From the NCBI GenBank assembly GCA_948777935.1, contig CAQDYY010000001.1, forward strand, positions 434,001 to 498,000: 64,000 bases of DNA, given 5' to 3'. Under the pieces are notes generated by a model. It did no database searches. It was not told the DNA's origin and was given only the letters and a program-made list of their open reading frames with translations. The translations under genes were made by a program, and so were the position numbers. The DNA comes from an uncultured Clostridia bacterium. GTDB taxonomy: Bacteria > Bacillota > Clostridia > TANB77 > CAG-508. This document shows, piece by piece, positions 24,797-32,636 of this stretch. Numbering within the stretch: the first letter of the stretch is position 1; the number at the start of each line of letters is the position of its first letter.

Positions 24797-24829
24797 AAAA
24801 GCATTGTAGTAACTACCATGCTTTTTTTG
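24796..24829 (+). terminator. Terminator after the tRNA-Tyr remnant
   Basis: AAAGCATTGTAGT / ACTACCATGCTTT stem with one mismatch, then a T-run on the plus strand. Confidence 0.7.
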
Positions 24830-24856
24830 TATTAATGTCCGCTTTTGTTCTACATC

Positions 24857-24886
24857 TAGACTTTTTATGTTTATATATGGTATAAT
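24857..24886 (+). promoter_or_regulatory. Promoter of the RelA/SpoT-like gene
   Basis: -35 TAGACT (24857-24862), 18-nt spacer, -10 TATAAT (24881-24886). The leader is short (about 14 nt). Confidence 0.6.
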
Positions 24887-24906
24887 ATCTACAGGAAGTG
24901 ATATTT

Positions 24907-26010
24907 ATGATTATTAATGAAAGAGTAAAGCATAATCTATTAACTTGGAATGATGCTGAACCTATATATAAACAATTTGAAAAAAAATGTGAAAAGCTAA
25001 GTAAACTTACTGGTTTAATTATAAATCCCATAGATTATCAACTTCAGCATCAGCTTCATGTAGCAAACAAAAACTATTTCATGAATTTACAAACTAAATT
25101 GTATGAAAGATTATATAAAAAATATCCAAATGTGGATTTTGGAATGGCTGGTAGATTAAAATCTCCATTTTCACATTATGAAAAAGTTATTAGAAAATTT
25201 GTTGAACAATTTGAAAAAGATGAAACAAGACCTGTTTCAATATTAGATGATTATGCTATCAAAATATTTTTAATGCATATAAATTATCCTATTGATAAAA
25301 TAAGTGTTGATAGTGAAGGAATTTATATTGATTCTGGAACAAACGAGTTTCGTTTTAGTAATGGTGATTCCTTTGTTTTTGAACACGAAGAAAAATCGCT
25401 TAATATTGTCGTAGAAAAAGATGCTAGTAACATTTGGATTGACCATACTACACCATATATTTGTACTACTAGAAATGGTAAAGAAATTTCTATACCTTTA
25501 ATTTTAGCAAAAACTTATAAAAGATCAACCAAAGACCATTTAGTTAAATATTGTTATGAATTTCAAAAAGATATAGAAAAATTTTTTAATGCTCTAAAAG
25601 ATAAAGACAAAACAAATGATAATTTTATTACCAAAAAGAAAAAAGATTATATTGATGCACCAAAAGAATCTGGATATTCTTCTTTACAAATGTCTTTCTA
25701 TTCTGAAAGACGAAATCTAGGAATTGAATGCCAAACGAGAACCTATGATATGGAAATATTTAATAACGAAGAACGAGAATATGGATATAAACCTAATGAA
25801 CATGAACTGTCTCATAATTCCTTTGATAATATTTCTCGTTTTGCATTAACAACAAGATTTAAAAATGGAGGTTTTCAAACTTATGATATGTCAGATCCAG
25901 AATGTTTTAAACTAATTTTTGGTACTACTATGGAAGAATACAGTAAGAAAATGAAACCAACTCTTACACCAAAAGAAGGTACGACAATACAAGACGATAG
26001 AGCTAGATAA
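24907..26010 (+). CDS. RelA/SpoT-like alarmone synthetase-domain protein (possible ToxSAS)
   Basis: A 367-residue soluble protein carrying a recognisable RelA/SpoT synthetase fold: GRLKSPFSHYEKVIRK (about 80-95), ILDDYAIKIFL (about 110), KDYIDAPKESGYSSLQ (about 247-262) and ECQTRTYDMEI (about 275-285), which correspond to the RIKS, D..G.R, RDYI..PK.NGY.SLH and EIQIRT motifs. An insertion of about 110 residues separates the second and third. The usual His of SLH is Gln here. There is no HD hydrolase, TGS or ACT domain. Start chosen at the ATG 24907, with AGGAAG 8 nt upstream. Monocistronic, with no adjacent antitoxin. It could make or transfer pyrophosphate on (p)ppGpp, ppApp or tRNA; which one cannot be told. 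Confidence 0.7.
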   Translation: MIINERVKHNLLTWNDAEPIYKQFEKKCEKLSKLTGLIINPIDYQLQHQLHVANKNYFMNLQTKLYERLYKKYPNVDFGMAGRLKSPFSHYEKVIRKFVEQFEKDETRPVSILDDYAIKIFLMHINYPIDKISVDSEGIYIDSGTNEFRFSNGDSFVFEHEEKSLNIVVEKDASNIWIDHTTPYICTTRNGKEISIPLILAKTYKRSTKDHLVKYCYEFQKDIEKFFNALKDKDKTNDNFITKKKKDYIDAPKESGYSSLQMSFYSERRNLGIECQTRTYDMEIFNNEEREYGYKPNEHELSHNSFDNISRFALTTRFKNGGFQTYDMSDPECFKLIFGTTMEEYSKKMKPTLTPKEGTTIQDDRAR

Positions 26011-26027
26011 CTCTATCGTCTTTTTTC
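25993..26027. terminator. Bidirectional terminator between RelA/SpoT-like gene and trmR-like gene
   Basis: GACGATAGAG / CTCTATCGTC stem around the stop codon, with T6 on the plus strand. The 3' ends of the two convergent genes overlap here by 8 nt. Confidence 0.8.
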
Positions 26028-26605
26028 TTGCTTACTGCAAGTCCATCTCCTACTTCTAAAATTTCAGTTTCTAAATTTGGGTTTTCATTTACTTCTTTTA
26101 AATATTCTCTTAAATTTCTTACTGCTGTACGTTGTTTATGTTTGTTATAATCACTCATAACATATCCCTTATATAAAACATTATCTGCTAAAATAATTCC
26201 ACTATTTGCAAGTAGTCGTAATGCATGGCTTAAAAAGAATGGGTATTTACCTTTTGCTGCATCTATAAAAATCATATCATATTTATCATTTAAAGTTGGT
26301 AAAATTTCCACAGCATCTCCAAAATGAATATGTATTTTTTCTTCTACCCCTGCCCTTTTTATATTTTGCCTTGCTTTTTCTACCCTATCTTCTTCTCTTT
26401 CTATTGTATCTATATATCCATTTTCTTCTAAAAACTCTGAAAAGCAAATAGCAGAATAGCCTACTGCTGTTCCTATTTCTAAGATTTTTGTTATTTTTTT
26501 GTCTTTTAATAACTCATCAATTCCTTCTAGTGTATCGTCCATAATAATTGGAATATGTTCATTTAATGCTTCTTCTTTTATTTTTTCTAATTCTTGTTTA
26601 TTCAT
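26003..26605 (-). CDS. Class I SAM-dependent O-methyltransferase (TrmR/YrrM-like)
   Basis: A 200-residue methyltransferase of the catechol/caffeoyl-CoA O-methyltransferase family. The SAM site is ILEIGTAVGYSAICFSEF (about 42-59). TIEREEDRVEKARQNI and the metal/catalytic segment MIFIDAAKGKYPFFL (about 111-125) follow, with ILADNVLYKGYV after that. In Bacillus the equivalent protein (TrmR) methylates 5-hydroxyuridine at tRNA position 34, the likely role here. The 3' end is convergent with the RelA/SpoT-like gene. Confidence 0.85.
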   Translation of the reverse strand: MNKQELEKIKEEALNEHIPIIMDDTLEGIDELLKDKKITKILEIGTAVGYSAICFSEFLEENGYIDTIEREEDRVEKARQNIKRAGVEEKIHIHFGDAVEILPTLNDKYDMIFIDAAKGKYPFFLSHALRLLANSGIILADNVLYKGYVMSDYNKHKQRTAVRNLREYLKEVNENPNLETEILEVGDGLAVSKKKDDRVI

Positions 26606-26673
26606 GAATCTTTCTCCTATTTTTATTACTATACTTTAATGAGCCGTGATGCTTTACATTCGGCTCATTGACA

Positions 26674-28494
26674 CTATTTTCTATTTGCACGTGCTGCAAT
26701 TTCTCTATCCTTACTGCTTAATATTTTCTTTCTTAAACGAATACTTTTTGGTGTTACTTCTACTAATTCATCTTCTTCTATAAATTCTATTGCTTTTTCT
26801 AAAGAAAATTGAATTGGTGGAACTAAACGAAGTGCATCATCTGAACCAGATGCTCTTGTATTTGTTAAGTGTTTTTCTTTACATACATTAATTGCTAAAT
26901 CTTCATTTCTTGAATTTAATCCAACAATCATTCCCTCATATACTTCTGTTCCTGGTCCTATAAATAAATCACCTTTATCTTGTGCATTATATAAACCATA
27001 TGTTACTGCTTTTCCTGGTTCAAATGCAATTATTGTTCCTCTTACTCTTGATAATACATCTCCTTTGTATGGTTCATATGAATCAAATACATGGCTCATT
27101 ACTCCTACACCTTTTGTATCTGTTAAGAATTCTGTTCTATAGCCAATTAATCCTCTTGCTGGAATTTTGAATTCTATTTTAGTATGTCCATCTTCTGCAG
27201 GTTCCATATTAATCATTTCTGCTTTTCTTTGTCCTAATTTTTCAATAACTGTACCAATTGAATCATCTGGCACATTAACTGTTAGCATTTCAATTGGCTC
27301 ACATTTTTGCCCATTTATTTCTTTTATAATAACTTTTGGGCGAGATACTAATAATTCAAACCCTTCTCTTCTCATGTTTTCAATTAGAACTGATAAATGT
27401 AATTCCCCACGTCCTGATACTTCAAAACTATCTGGTGAATCTGTTTCTTTTACTCGTAAACTTACATTTCTTTCTAATTCTTTAAATAAACGGTCACGAA
27501 TATGGCGAGATGTAATAAATTGTCCTTCTTTTCCTGCAAATGGTCCATTATTAACACTAAATGTCATAGATACTGTTGGTTCATCAATATCTACAAAATC
27601 TATTTTTTCTGGATGTTCGTAATCACATATTGTTTCTCCAATATTTATATCTGGAATTCCTGCAATAGCTATAATATCTCCTGCTTTTACTTCTTCTACT
27701 TCTACTCTTTTTAAACCTACATGTGTATATAGTTTTGCAATTCTTCCATTTGTTACTTTTTCATCTTTTTTGCAAATAGAAACTGGCATTCCTAGTTTTA
27801 CGCTTCCTCTTTCTACTCTTCCTACTGCAATTCTACCAACATAGTCATCATAATCTATGTTAGATACTAGCATTTGCATTGTTCCATCTATATCACATGT
27901 TGGTGGATTTATTTTATCTACAATTGTTTCAAATAAGCAGTTTAAATCAGATGTTTCATCTGTTAAATTCATTTTACCAATTCCTTGTTTTGCAGATGCA
28001 TATACTACTGGAAAGTCTAGTTGATCATCATTTGCATCTAATTCTATAAATAACTCTATAACTTGATCTACTACTTTTTCTGGGTTTGCTCCTGGACGGT
28101 CTATTTTGTTAATTACTACAATTGGTTTTAGGTTTAATGCTAGAGATTTTTTTAATACTTCTCTTGTTTGTGGCATTGGTCCTTCAAATGCATCTACTAA
28201 TAATAAAACACCATCTACTGTTTTTAAAACTCTTTCTACTTCTCCTCCAAAGTCAGCATGTCCTGGTGTATCTACTATATTAATTTTAATATCTTTATAC
28301 ATTACAGATGTATTTTTAGAAAGTATTGTTATTCCTCTTTCTTTTTCAATATCGTTTGAGTCCATAACTCTTTCTGCTACTTGTTCATTTTCACGAAATA
28401 CATGACTTTGTTTTAATAGTGCATCTACTAATGTTGTTTTTCCATGGTCAACGTGTGCAATAATTGCTATATTTCTTATCTTTTCGTTATTCAT
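26674..28494 (-). CDS. typA: Translational GTPase TypA/BipA
   Basis: A 606-residue ribosome-associated GTPase implicated in stress and low-temperature ribosome assembly. G1 is NIAIIAHVDHGKTTLVDALL (about 8-27), G2 around ERGITILSKNTS, G3 VDTPGHADFGGEVERVL and G4 NKIDRPGA. The C-terminal domains include SGRGELHLSVLIENMRREGFEL and the TypA-specific end. It has its own near-perfect promoter (28534-28562). Confidence 0.97.
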   Translation of the reverse strand: MNNEKIRNIAIIAHVDHGKTTLVDALLKQSHVFRENEQVAERVMDSNDIEKERGITILSKNTSVMYKDIKINIVDTPGHADFGGEVERVLKTVDGVLLLVDAFEGPMPQTREVLKKSLALNLKPIVVINKIDRPGANPEKVVDQVIELFIELDANDDQLDFPVVYASAKQGIGKMNLTDETSDLNCLFETIVDKINPPTCDIDGTMQMLVSNIDYDDYVGRIAVGRVERGSVKLGMPVSICKKDEKVTNGRIAKLYTHVGLKRVEVEEVKAGDIIAIAGIPDINIGETICDYEHPEKIDFVDIDEPTVSMTFSVNNGPFAGKEGQFITSRHIRDRLFKELERNVSLRVKETDSPDSFEVSGRGELHLSVLIENMRREGFELLVSRPKVIIKEINGQKCEPIEMLTVNVPDDSIGTVIEKLGQRKAEMINMEPAEDGHTKIEFKIPARGLIGYRTEFLTDTKGVGVMSHVFDSYEPYKGDVLSRVRGTIIAFEPGKAVTYGLYNAQDKGDLFIGPGTEVYEGMIVGLNSRNEDLAINVCKEKHLTNTRASGSDDALRLVPPIQFSLEKAIEFIEEDELVEVTPKSIRLRKKILSSKDREIAARANRK

Positions 28495-28533
28495 TTTGAT
28501 GTTCCTTTCCTAATTTCTAAATTTAACCTTATA

Positions 28534-28562
28534 ATTATACATCTTAACAAAAAATTTGTCAA
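28534..28562 (-). promoter_or_regulatory. Promoter of typA
   Basis: TTGACA (28562-28557), 17-nt spacer, TATAAT (28539-28534): a full consensus match. Confidence 0.85.
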
Positions 28563-28604
28563 ATAAATTATGTATACTTTGTACAAAATGCAATAAATAC
28601 AAAC

Positions 28605-28643
28605 AAACCCTCCAGACACTAAAACGCTGTATCTGGAGAGTTT
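28605..28643 (-). terminator. Terminator of the broken membrane gene
   Basis: AAACTCTCCAGATAC pairs with GTGTCTGGAGGGTTT on the minus strand, just downstream of the 28649 stop, followed by TTTGTTTG. Confidence 0.7.
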
Positions 28644-28648
28644 GATGT

Positions 28649-29095
28649 TTAAACTGTGAACCCAATTGGAAAGCCAGTAGCATTATATGCTATTTTTGCA
28701 AATACTGCTATAAATAGAATATGCGTCATAATGTATTTTACCGACTGCTGCATCACAAGAATATCTCTCAGCAGTATTATTATTGCTGCACATAATACAA
28801 ATTCACCAATCCATTTTATTTTTGGAAGTTGTTTTATTTCCACATATTCATTTTCAACTATAATTGGTCTAATTGCATTTTCTAAAAATGCATCAATTAC
28901 TACCCATTGAAATACAACTAATGGTGGCCATATAAAACTGCTACTACAGCTACTATCTGACTCTGCGAATATCAAAAACACTATCCATGAAACTATTGTA
29001 CATACTATAGCAATTCTCTAATAGTTTTTAATTAACCGCATTATACGTTCTTTATCTTCTTGCATTCTTTTGGGTGTAAGACGTACATTGTTCAT
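28649..29095 (-). pseudogene. Small membrane protein gene interrupted by an in-frame TAG
   Basis: An ORF starting ATG at 29095 (MNNVRLTPKRMQEDKERIMR) reads 25 codons to a TAG at 29020-29018. It then continues in the same frame for another 123 codons to 28649. The rest encodes four hydrophobic segments (RIAIVCTIVSWIVFLIF, FIWPPLVVFQWVVID, IGEFVLCAAIIILL, YIMTHILFIAVFAKIAY). Only the ATG has a plausible ribosome site (GGGGAAAG); the downstream GTG at 28981 has none. The terminator is intact, so this looks like a recently broken gene, or two ORFs joined by readthrough. Family not recognised. Confidence 0.55.
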
Positions 29096-29193
29096 AGTTT
29101 CTTTCCCCAGATTACACTTTGGGTACTTCCTCCTTTTATTTAATGCCTAAATTATAGCACATCTTATGCGTATTTTCAATGTTTTGAGTAATT

Positions 29194-29805
29194 CTATTTT
29201 GCTAACTCCACAATAGAATTCATTATAAGTTCGCTTGCTTCTTCTAATGCTTGTTTTTCAGTTTCTTTATTTTTGTACATTTCATTATATTTTGATAAAT
29301 CTATTGGTTTTCCATATACAATTTTTACCTTTTGAAATGCTTTTAAGCCACCCGATATACCAACTGGTATTACTCTTGTACCAGTTCTTAATGCAAAAAA
29401 TGCTGCTCCATCTTTTACTTTTTCATTTTTTTCTAATCCATTTCTTGTTCCTTCTGGAAATAATGCAATACTTTCTCCATCTTTTAATGCTTTTAATGTA
29501 GTTTTTAGTGCTGTTACATCTTTAGAATCTCTTTTTACATATATTCCATCAAATATTACCCCTAAAAAAGCAAAAAATGGATTTTTTCTTAAGTCTTCTT
29601 TTGCCATAAAACGTACATGTCTTCCCACTGTACATACAATTAATGGTGGGTCTAAATAGTTTCTATGGTTTCCACAAAAAATAAACTTTTCATCTTTTAT
29701 GATATTTTCTTTTCCTATAACTTCTGCTCTATGTACTACTTTGCAGTAAATATAAATTGCACCTTTTACAATTCCTCTTCCTATCTTTTTAAAAAACAAT
29801 TTCAT
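29194..29805 (-). CDS. plsC: 1-acyl-sn-glycerol-3-phosphate acyltransferase
   Basis: Adds the second acyl chain in phosphatidic acid synthesis at the membrane. A 203-residue protein with the NHxxxxD catalytic motif (CGNHRNYLDPPLIV, about 45-58) and the acceptor-binding motif ALFPEGTRNG (about 114-123). VIPVGISGG follows. The N-terminal GRGIVKGAIYIYCKVV is a membrane-associating helix. It is downstream of cmk, from which an A/B repeat separates it, as in many Clostridia (cmk-plsC). Confidence 0.93.
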   Translation of the reverse strand: MKLFFKKIGRGIVKGAIYIYCKVVHRAEVIGKENIIKDEKFIFCGNHRNYLDPPLIVCTVGRHVRFMAKEDLRKNPFFAFLGVIFDGIYVKRDSKDVTALKTTLKALKDGESIALFPEGTRNGLEKNEKVKDGAAFFALRTGTRVIPVGISGGLKAFQKVKIVYGKPIDLSKYNEMYKNKETEKQALEEASELIMNSIVELAK

Positions 29806-29825
29806 GTTAATATTCTCCTTATTTT

Positions 29826-29976
29826 CTAAAACCCCCAGTCACCTTCGGTGACAGCCCCCTTAGGTAAAGGGGCCTTTACTCTATAATTTTTAGACTAGCA
29901 CAGTAATTTTGAAATGTAGAGAAAAGCCTCCTTTATTTAAGGGAGGTGGCTCGCGTAGCGAGACGGAGGGTTCTAC
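29826..29976 (-). repeat. Family A/B palindromic repeat pair, inverted orientation
   Basis: Plus strand: B' unit ACCCCCAGTC-(ACCTTCGGT)-GACAGCCCCC, spacer TAGACTAGCACAGTA, then A' unit AAGCCTCCTTTATTTAAGGG...ACGGAGGGTTCT. This is the whole composite of 35669 and 52300 in reverse orientation. It lies between cmk and plsC. Confidence 0.85.
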
Positions 29977-29979
29977 TCC

Positions 29980-30645
29980 TTACATCTTTTCTTCTATAAT
30001 TTTATATACAACATCTGCACATTCATCTATACTCATATTAGTTCCATCTACTAATATTGCATCATCTGCTTTTCTTAATGGTGCAATTTCACGTTCAGAA
30101 TCAATTTTGTCTCTTTTTATTACGCTTTCTAATACTTCTTCATAAGACATTTTAATTCCCTTTTCTTCATTTTGTCTTATTCTTCTTCTTGTTCTTTCTT
30201 CTGCTGATGCATCTAAATAAATTTTTACATCTGCATTTGGAAATACTACAGTTCCTATGTCTCTTCCTTCCATTACAATACTTTGTCCTTTTGCTAAATC
30301 GCGTTGTAACTCAAGTAGTCTCCCACGAACTTGTGGTATTTTAGATACTTCTGAAATGATATCTGTTATTTGTTTTGTACGTATCTCGGTTGAAACATCC
30401 TCTCCATTTAAGAATACACGTTGACCATTACTTTCTTCTTTAAAGCTAATTTCTATTTTGTTTAATAATTCTTCTATTTTTTCTATTTCGTGTAACTCTA
30501 TTTTCCTTCTTATTATTTCTAGTGTTACACACCTAAACATAGCTCCTGTATCTACATTTAAAAATCCAAATTTTTTAGATACAAGACTTGCAATAGTTCC
30601 TTTTCCAGTTCCTGCTGGTCCATCAATAGCAACAATAAATGACAT
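29980..30645 (-). CDS. cmk: Cytidylate kinase
   Basis: Phosphorylates CMP and dCMP. 221 residues with P-loop IDGPAGTGKGTIASLVSKKFG (about 6-26), VDTGAMFRCVTLE, EGRDIGTVVFPNADVKIYLDASAEERTRRR and a lid region. This set is specific for Cmk. It follows the Asp23-domain P-loop gene by 3 nt on the same strand, so the two are co-translated. Confidence 0.96.
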   Translation of the reverse strand: MSFIVAIDGPAGTGKGTIASLVSKKFGFLNVDTGAMFRCVTLEIIRRKIELHEIEKIEELLNKIEISFKEESNGQRVFLNGEDVSTEIRTKQITDIISEVSKIPQVRGRLLELQRDLAKGQSIVMEGRDIGTVVFPNADVKIYLDASAEERTRRRIRQNEEKGIKMSYEEVLESVIKRDKIDSEREIAPLRKADDAILVDGTNMSIDECADVVYKIIEEKM

Positions 30646-30648
30646 TTT

Positions 30649-31512
30649 TTATTCCTCCTTATTTGGTACTTCTATTCCTTTTACCACTATTTCAATATTT
30701 TGAACATTCATAGCAGTTAGCTGTTCAATTTCTTTTGTAATCTTTTGTTTAAATTCTTGTACACTATCTATTATATTATATCCATAACATATAATTAATT
30801 CTAGATATATATATTGCCCATCACCTGTAGTATCTACCCTTGTTTTGGCTATTTTATGAATAGCTTGTGACTTACTTGCCATATGTTCTATAATTTGCCT
30901 AAACACACTATCTGAAATTGTGAAATTTCCTAAATAACTAAATGTTGGTCTAATAATAGATTTTTCTGAAATATATGGTTTTGCTCCATTTCCTTTTGAT
31001 TTGAAAATTTGAAGAGGGTCTAAAAGATACCCTGAAAAGTCTTTTTTTAGTGCAAATGTTGGTACTGGTATAACGTGTTTTCCCTCTGTAATACGCATTC
31101 TTCTAGCTGTTTCCATTTCTTCTTTTGTAGCAATATCTGTAATATATATAAATTTTGAAATTTCTGGTAAGCCTAAATTTTCTGCAATCTTTTTTACCAT
31201 ATTATCTGATGTTCCTAATATAAGTATTTTATCTGGTTTATGCTTTTTTATTGCTCTTATTACTTCTTCTTTTTCTTCATTTTCTAAAAATAATGCTTCT
31301 TTTACAGTTTCTATTTTTGTTGGTGCTTTTTTTGCTGAATTTCCTGCTAATATTTCATTTTCTTTAATAAAAAGCCCATCATCTATTATATAATTTATTC
31401 CATGTTCATTTGCAACTAAACCTGCTCTATAGCTTTTTCCTGTTCCAGATGGCCCAACAAAAGCATATACTTTTATTTTTTCTCTTGTGTCTAATAAATT
31501 TAGAATACTCAT
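30649..31512 (-). CDS. P-loop ATPase fused to a C-terminal Asp23/Gls24-like domain
   Basis: A 287-residue protein. The N-terminal half has a Walker A YAFVGPSGTGKSYRAGLVA (about 15-33), followed by GINYIIDDGLFIKE and a second strand KILILGTSDNMVKKI. The C-terminal third (about 190-280) resembles the alkaline-shock Asp23 fold: ISDSVFRQIIEHMASKSQAI, VYIYLEL-like strands and VQEFKQKITKEIEQLTAMNVQNIEIVVKGI. RBS GGAGC with an ATG start. It heads the operon with cmk and plsC. The function is unknown, but its position suggests a link to nucleotide or envelope metabolism. Confidence 0.75.
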   Translation of the reverse strand: MSILNLLDTREKIKVYAFVGPSGTGKSYRAGLVANEHGINYIIDDGLFIKENEILAGNSAKKAPTKIETVKEALFLENEEKEEVIRAIKKHKPDKILILGTSDNMVKKIAENLGLPEISKFIYITDIATKEEMETARRMRITEGKHVIPVPTFALKKDFSGYLLDPLQIFKSKGNGAKPYISEKSIIRPTFSYLGNFTISDSVFRQIIEHMASKSQAIHKIAKTRVDTTGDGQYIYLELIICYGYNIIDSVQEFKQKITKEIEQLTAMNVQNIEIVVKGIEVPNKEE

Positions 31513-31606
31513 ACATCTGCTCCTTTAAAACCTTGTAATTTTTAATTTATTATGCTTTAATAATTATAACACTTTAGTAAAGAATTGGAAAGGAATTTTA
31601 ATAAAA

Positions 31607-32260
31607 ATGAATACACTTATTGTTTCTGGTGGAGAAATTAACTTGGATTTTTTAAATAAATATTATAATACTAACAAAAATAGTACTATTATTGCTGTGG
31701 ATAAAGGATTAAATGCTTTACATAAGTTAAATATTTTGCCAAATCATATAGTTGGTGATTTTGATTCTGTTAATAAAGATCTACTTGCTTTGTACTCTAA
31801 TAACCCTAATATAACTATTCACAAATATAATCCCGAAAAGGATTATACTGATACAGAAATTGCTATTAAACTTGCTATAGATTTAAACAGTTGTTGTATA
31901 AATATAATTGGTGGTTTTGGAAATCGTATTGACCATTTGCTTGCAAATATTCATATATTGATGCATGGCTTGAATGCTAATATTCCATGTTATCTAATAG
32001 ATGAATATAATAAATTGTATTTGATTAATAGTACTACAGAAATTCTTAAAAGTAAAACATATGGAAAGTACATATCACTTATTCCTTTAACAAGCTCTGT
32101 AAGTGGCTTAACTTTAAAGGGTTTTAAATATCCTCTTACAGGCTATACCTTGCCTATTGGGGTAAGTTTAGGCATTAGTAATGAAATAGTAGATGATATT
32201 GCAACAATTTATTTATCTAATGGTGTTCTAATAGTAGTTGAAAGTTGCGATTTTGCTTAA
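31607..32260 (+). CDS. thiN: Thiamine pyrophosphokinase
   Basis: Transfers pyrophosphate from ATP to thiamine to make TPP. 217 residues with IIAVDKGLNALHKLNILPNHIVGDFDSV (about 28-55), KDYTDTEIAIKLAID and the GGFGNRIDHLLANIH motif (about 105-119). The C-terminal ISNEIVDDIATIYLSNGVLIVV binds thiamine. No TPP riboswitch is visible upstream. It is divergent from the 30649 gene. The promoter of the next gene lies over its last codons. Confidence 0.94.
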   Translation: MNTLIVSGGEINLDFLNKYYNTNKNSTIIAVDKGLNALHKLNILPNHIVGDFDSVNKDLLALYSNNPNITIHKYNPEKDYTDTEIAIKLAIDLNSCCINIIGGFGNRIDHLLANIHILMHGLNANIPCYLIDEYNKLYLINSTTEILKSKTYGKYISLIPLTSSVSGLTLKGFKYPLTGYTLPIGVSLGISNEIVDDIATIYLSNGVLIVVESCDFA

Positions 32261-32273
32261 TTCGTAGTATAAT
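32245..32273 (+). promoter_or_regulatory. Promoter of the 93-aa gene, inside the thiN 3' end
   Basis: -35 TTGCGA (32245-32250), 17-nt spacer, -10 TATAAT (32268-32273). Confidence 0.65.
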
Positions 32274-32307
32274 AGTAGCATACGAGGTGCATAAGGAGGT
32301 AAAATGT

Positions 32308-32589
32308 ATGAATGATAATCATATTTTTTCTCGGTATGAGCTTTCTAAGCTGATGAAGAAGGCAGAAGATGAATCATATTCTTCAGTTCAAAAGGAATTT
32401 ATTGAATACATAAATTCAGAATTTGGTAAGCCAAATTCTATGGGCTTTTGTAAGATACCTGCTGAACTTGAATACAATTCTATCCCAATTTACTCTATAA
32501 ATAGGGTTCTTCGTCCTTTAGAGCTTAAAATTGTAAAACTTAAGAGAAAACGAAAAGGCAAAACCATCTTCTACTTGGATCGGCTATAA
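32308..32589 (+). CDS. Conserved-looking small basic protein, unknown function
   Basis: A 93-residue protein, start MNDNHIFSRYELSKLMKKAED, chosen because AAGGAGG lies 8 nt upstream of the ATG at 32308. An in-frame ATG further up overlaps thiN. It is rich in charged residues and ends in a basic segment KIVKLKRKRKGKTIFYLDRL. No membrane segment or known catalytic motif is seen. It has its own sigma-A promoter and a strong terminator, so it is an independently expressed gene. The basic tail could suit nucleic acid binding; this is inference. Confidence 0.75.
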   Translation: MNDNHIFSRYELSKLMKKAEDESYSSVQKEFIEYINSEFGKPNSMGFCKIPAELEYNSIPIYSINRVLRPLELKIVKLKRKRKGKTIFYLDRL

Positions 32590-32610
32590 TCTCAAACAAT
32601 CTCTAAACAA

Positions 32611-32634
32611 GGCGAGCATTATGCTCGCCTTTTG
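32611..32634 (+). terminator. Terminator of the 93-aa gene
   Basis: GGCGAGCAT / ATGCTCGCC perfect stem followed by TTTTG. Confidence 0.9.
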
Positions 32635-32636
32635 CC

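Noticed and set aside
24616..24819. Minus-strand ORF across tRNA-Tyr and its duplicate (peptide with GQGRIR repeated)
   Set aside because: It is antisense to tRNA sequence, and the repeated motif is an artefact of the duplicated tRNA 3' end.
29018..29020. TAG as a recoded sense codon (e.g. pyrrolysine) in the broken membrane gene
   Set aside because: TAG ends several ordinary genes here (gerA, ger C subunit, RelA/SpoT-like gene), and no recoding machinery is visible; a mutation is simpler.
31513..31606. TPP riboswitch in front of thiN
   Set aside because: The interval is only about 94 bp, AT-rich, and lacks the CTGAGA and related conserved segments.
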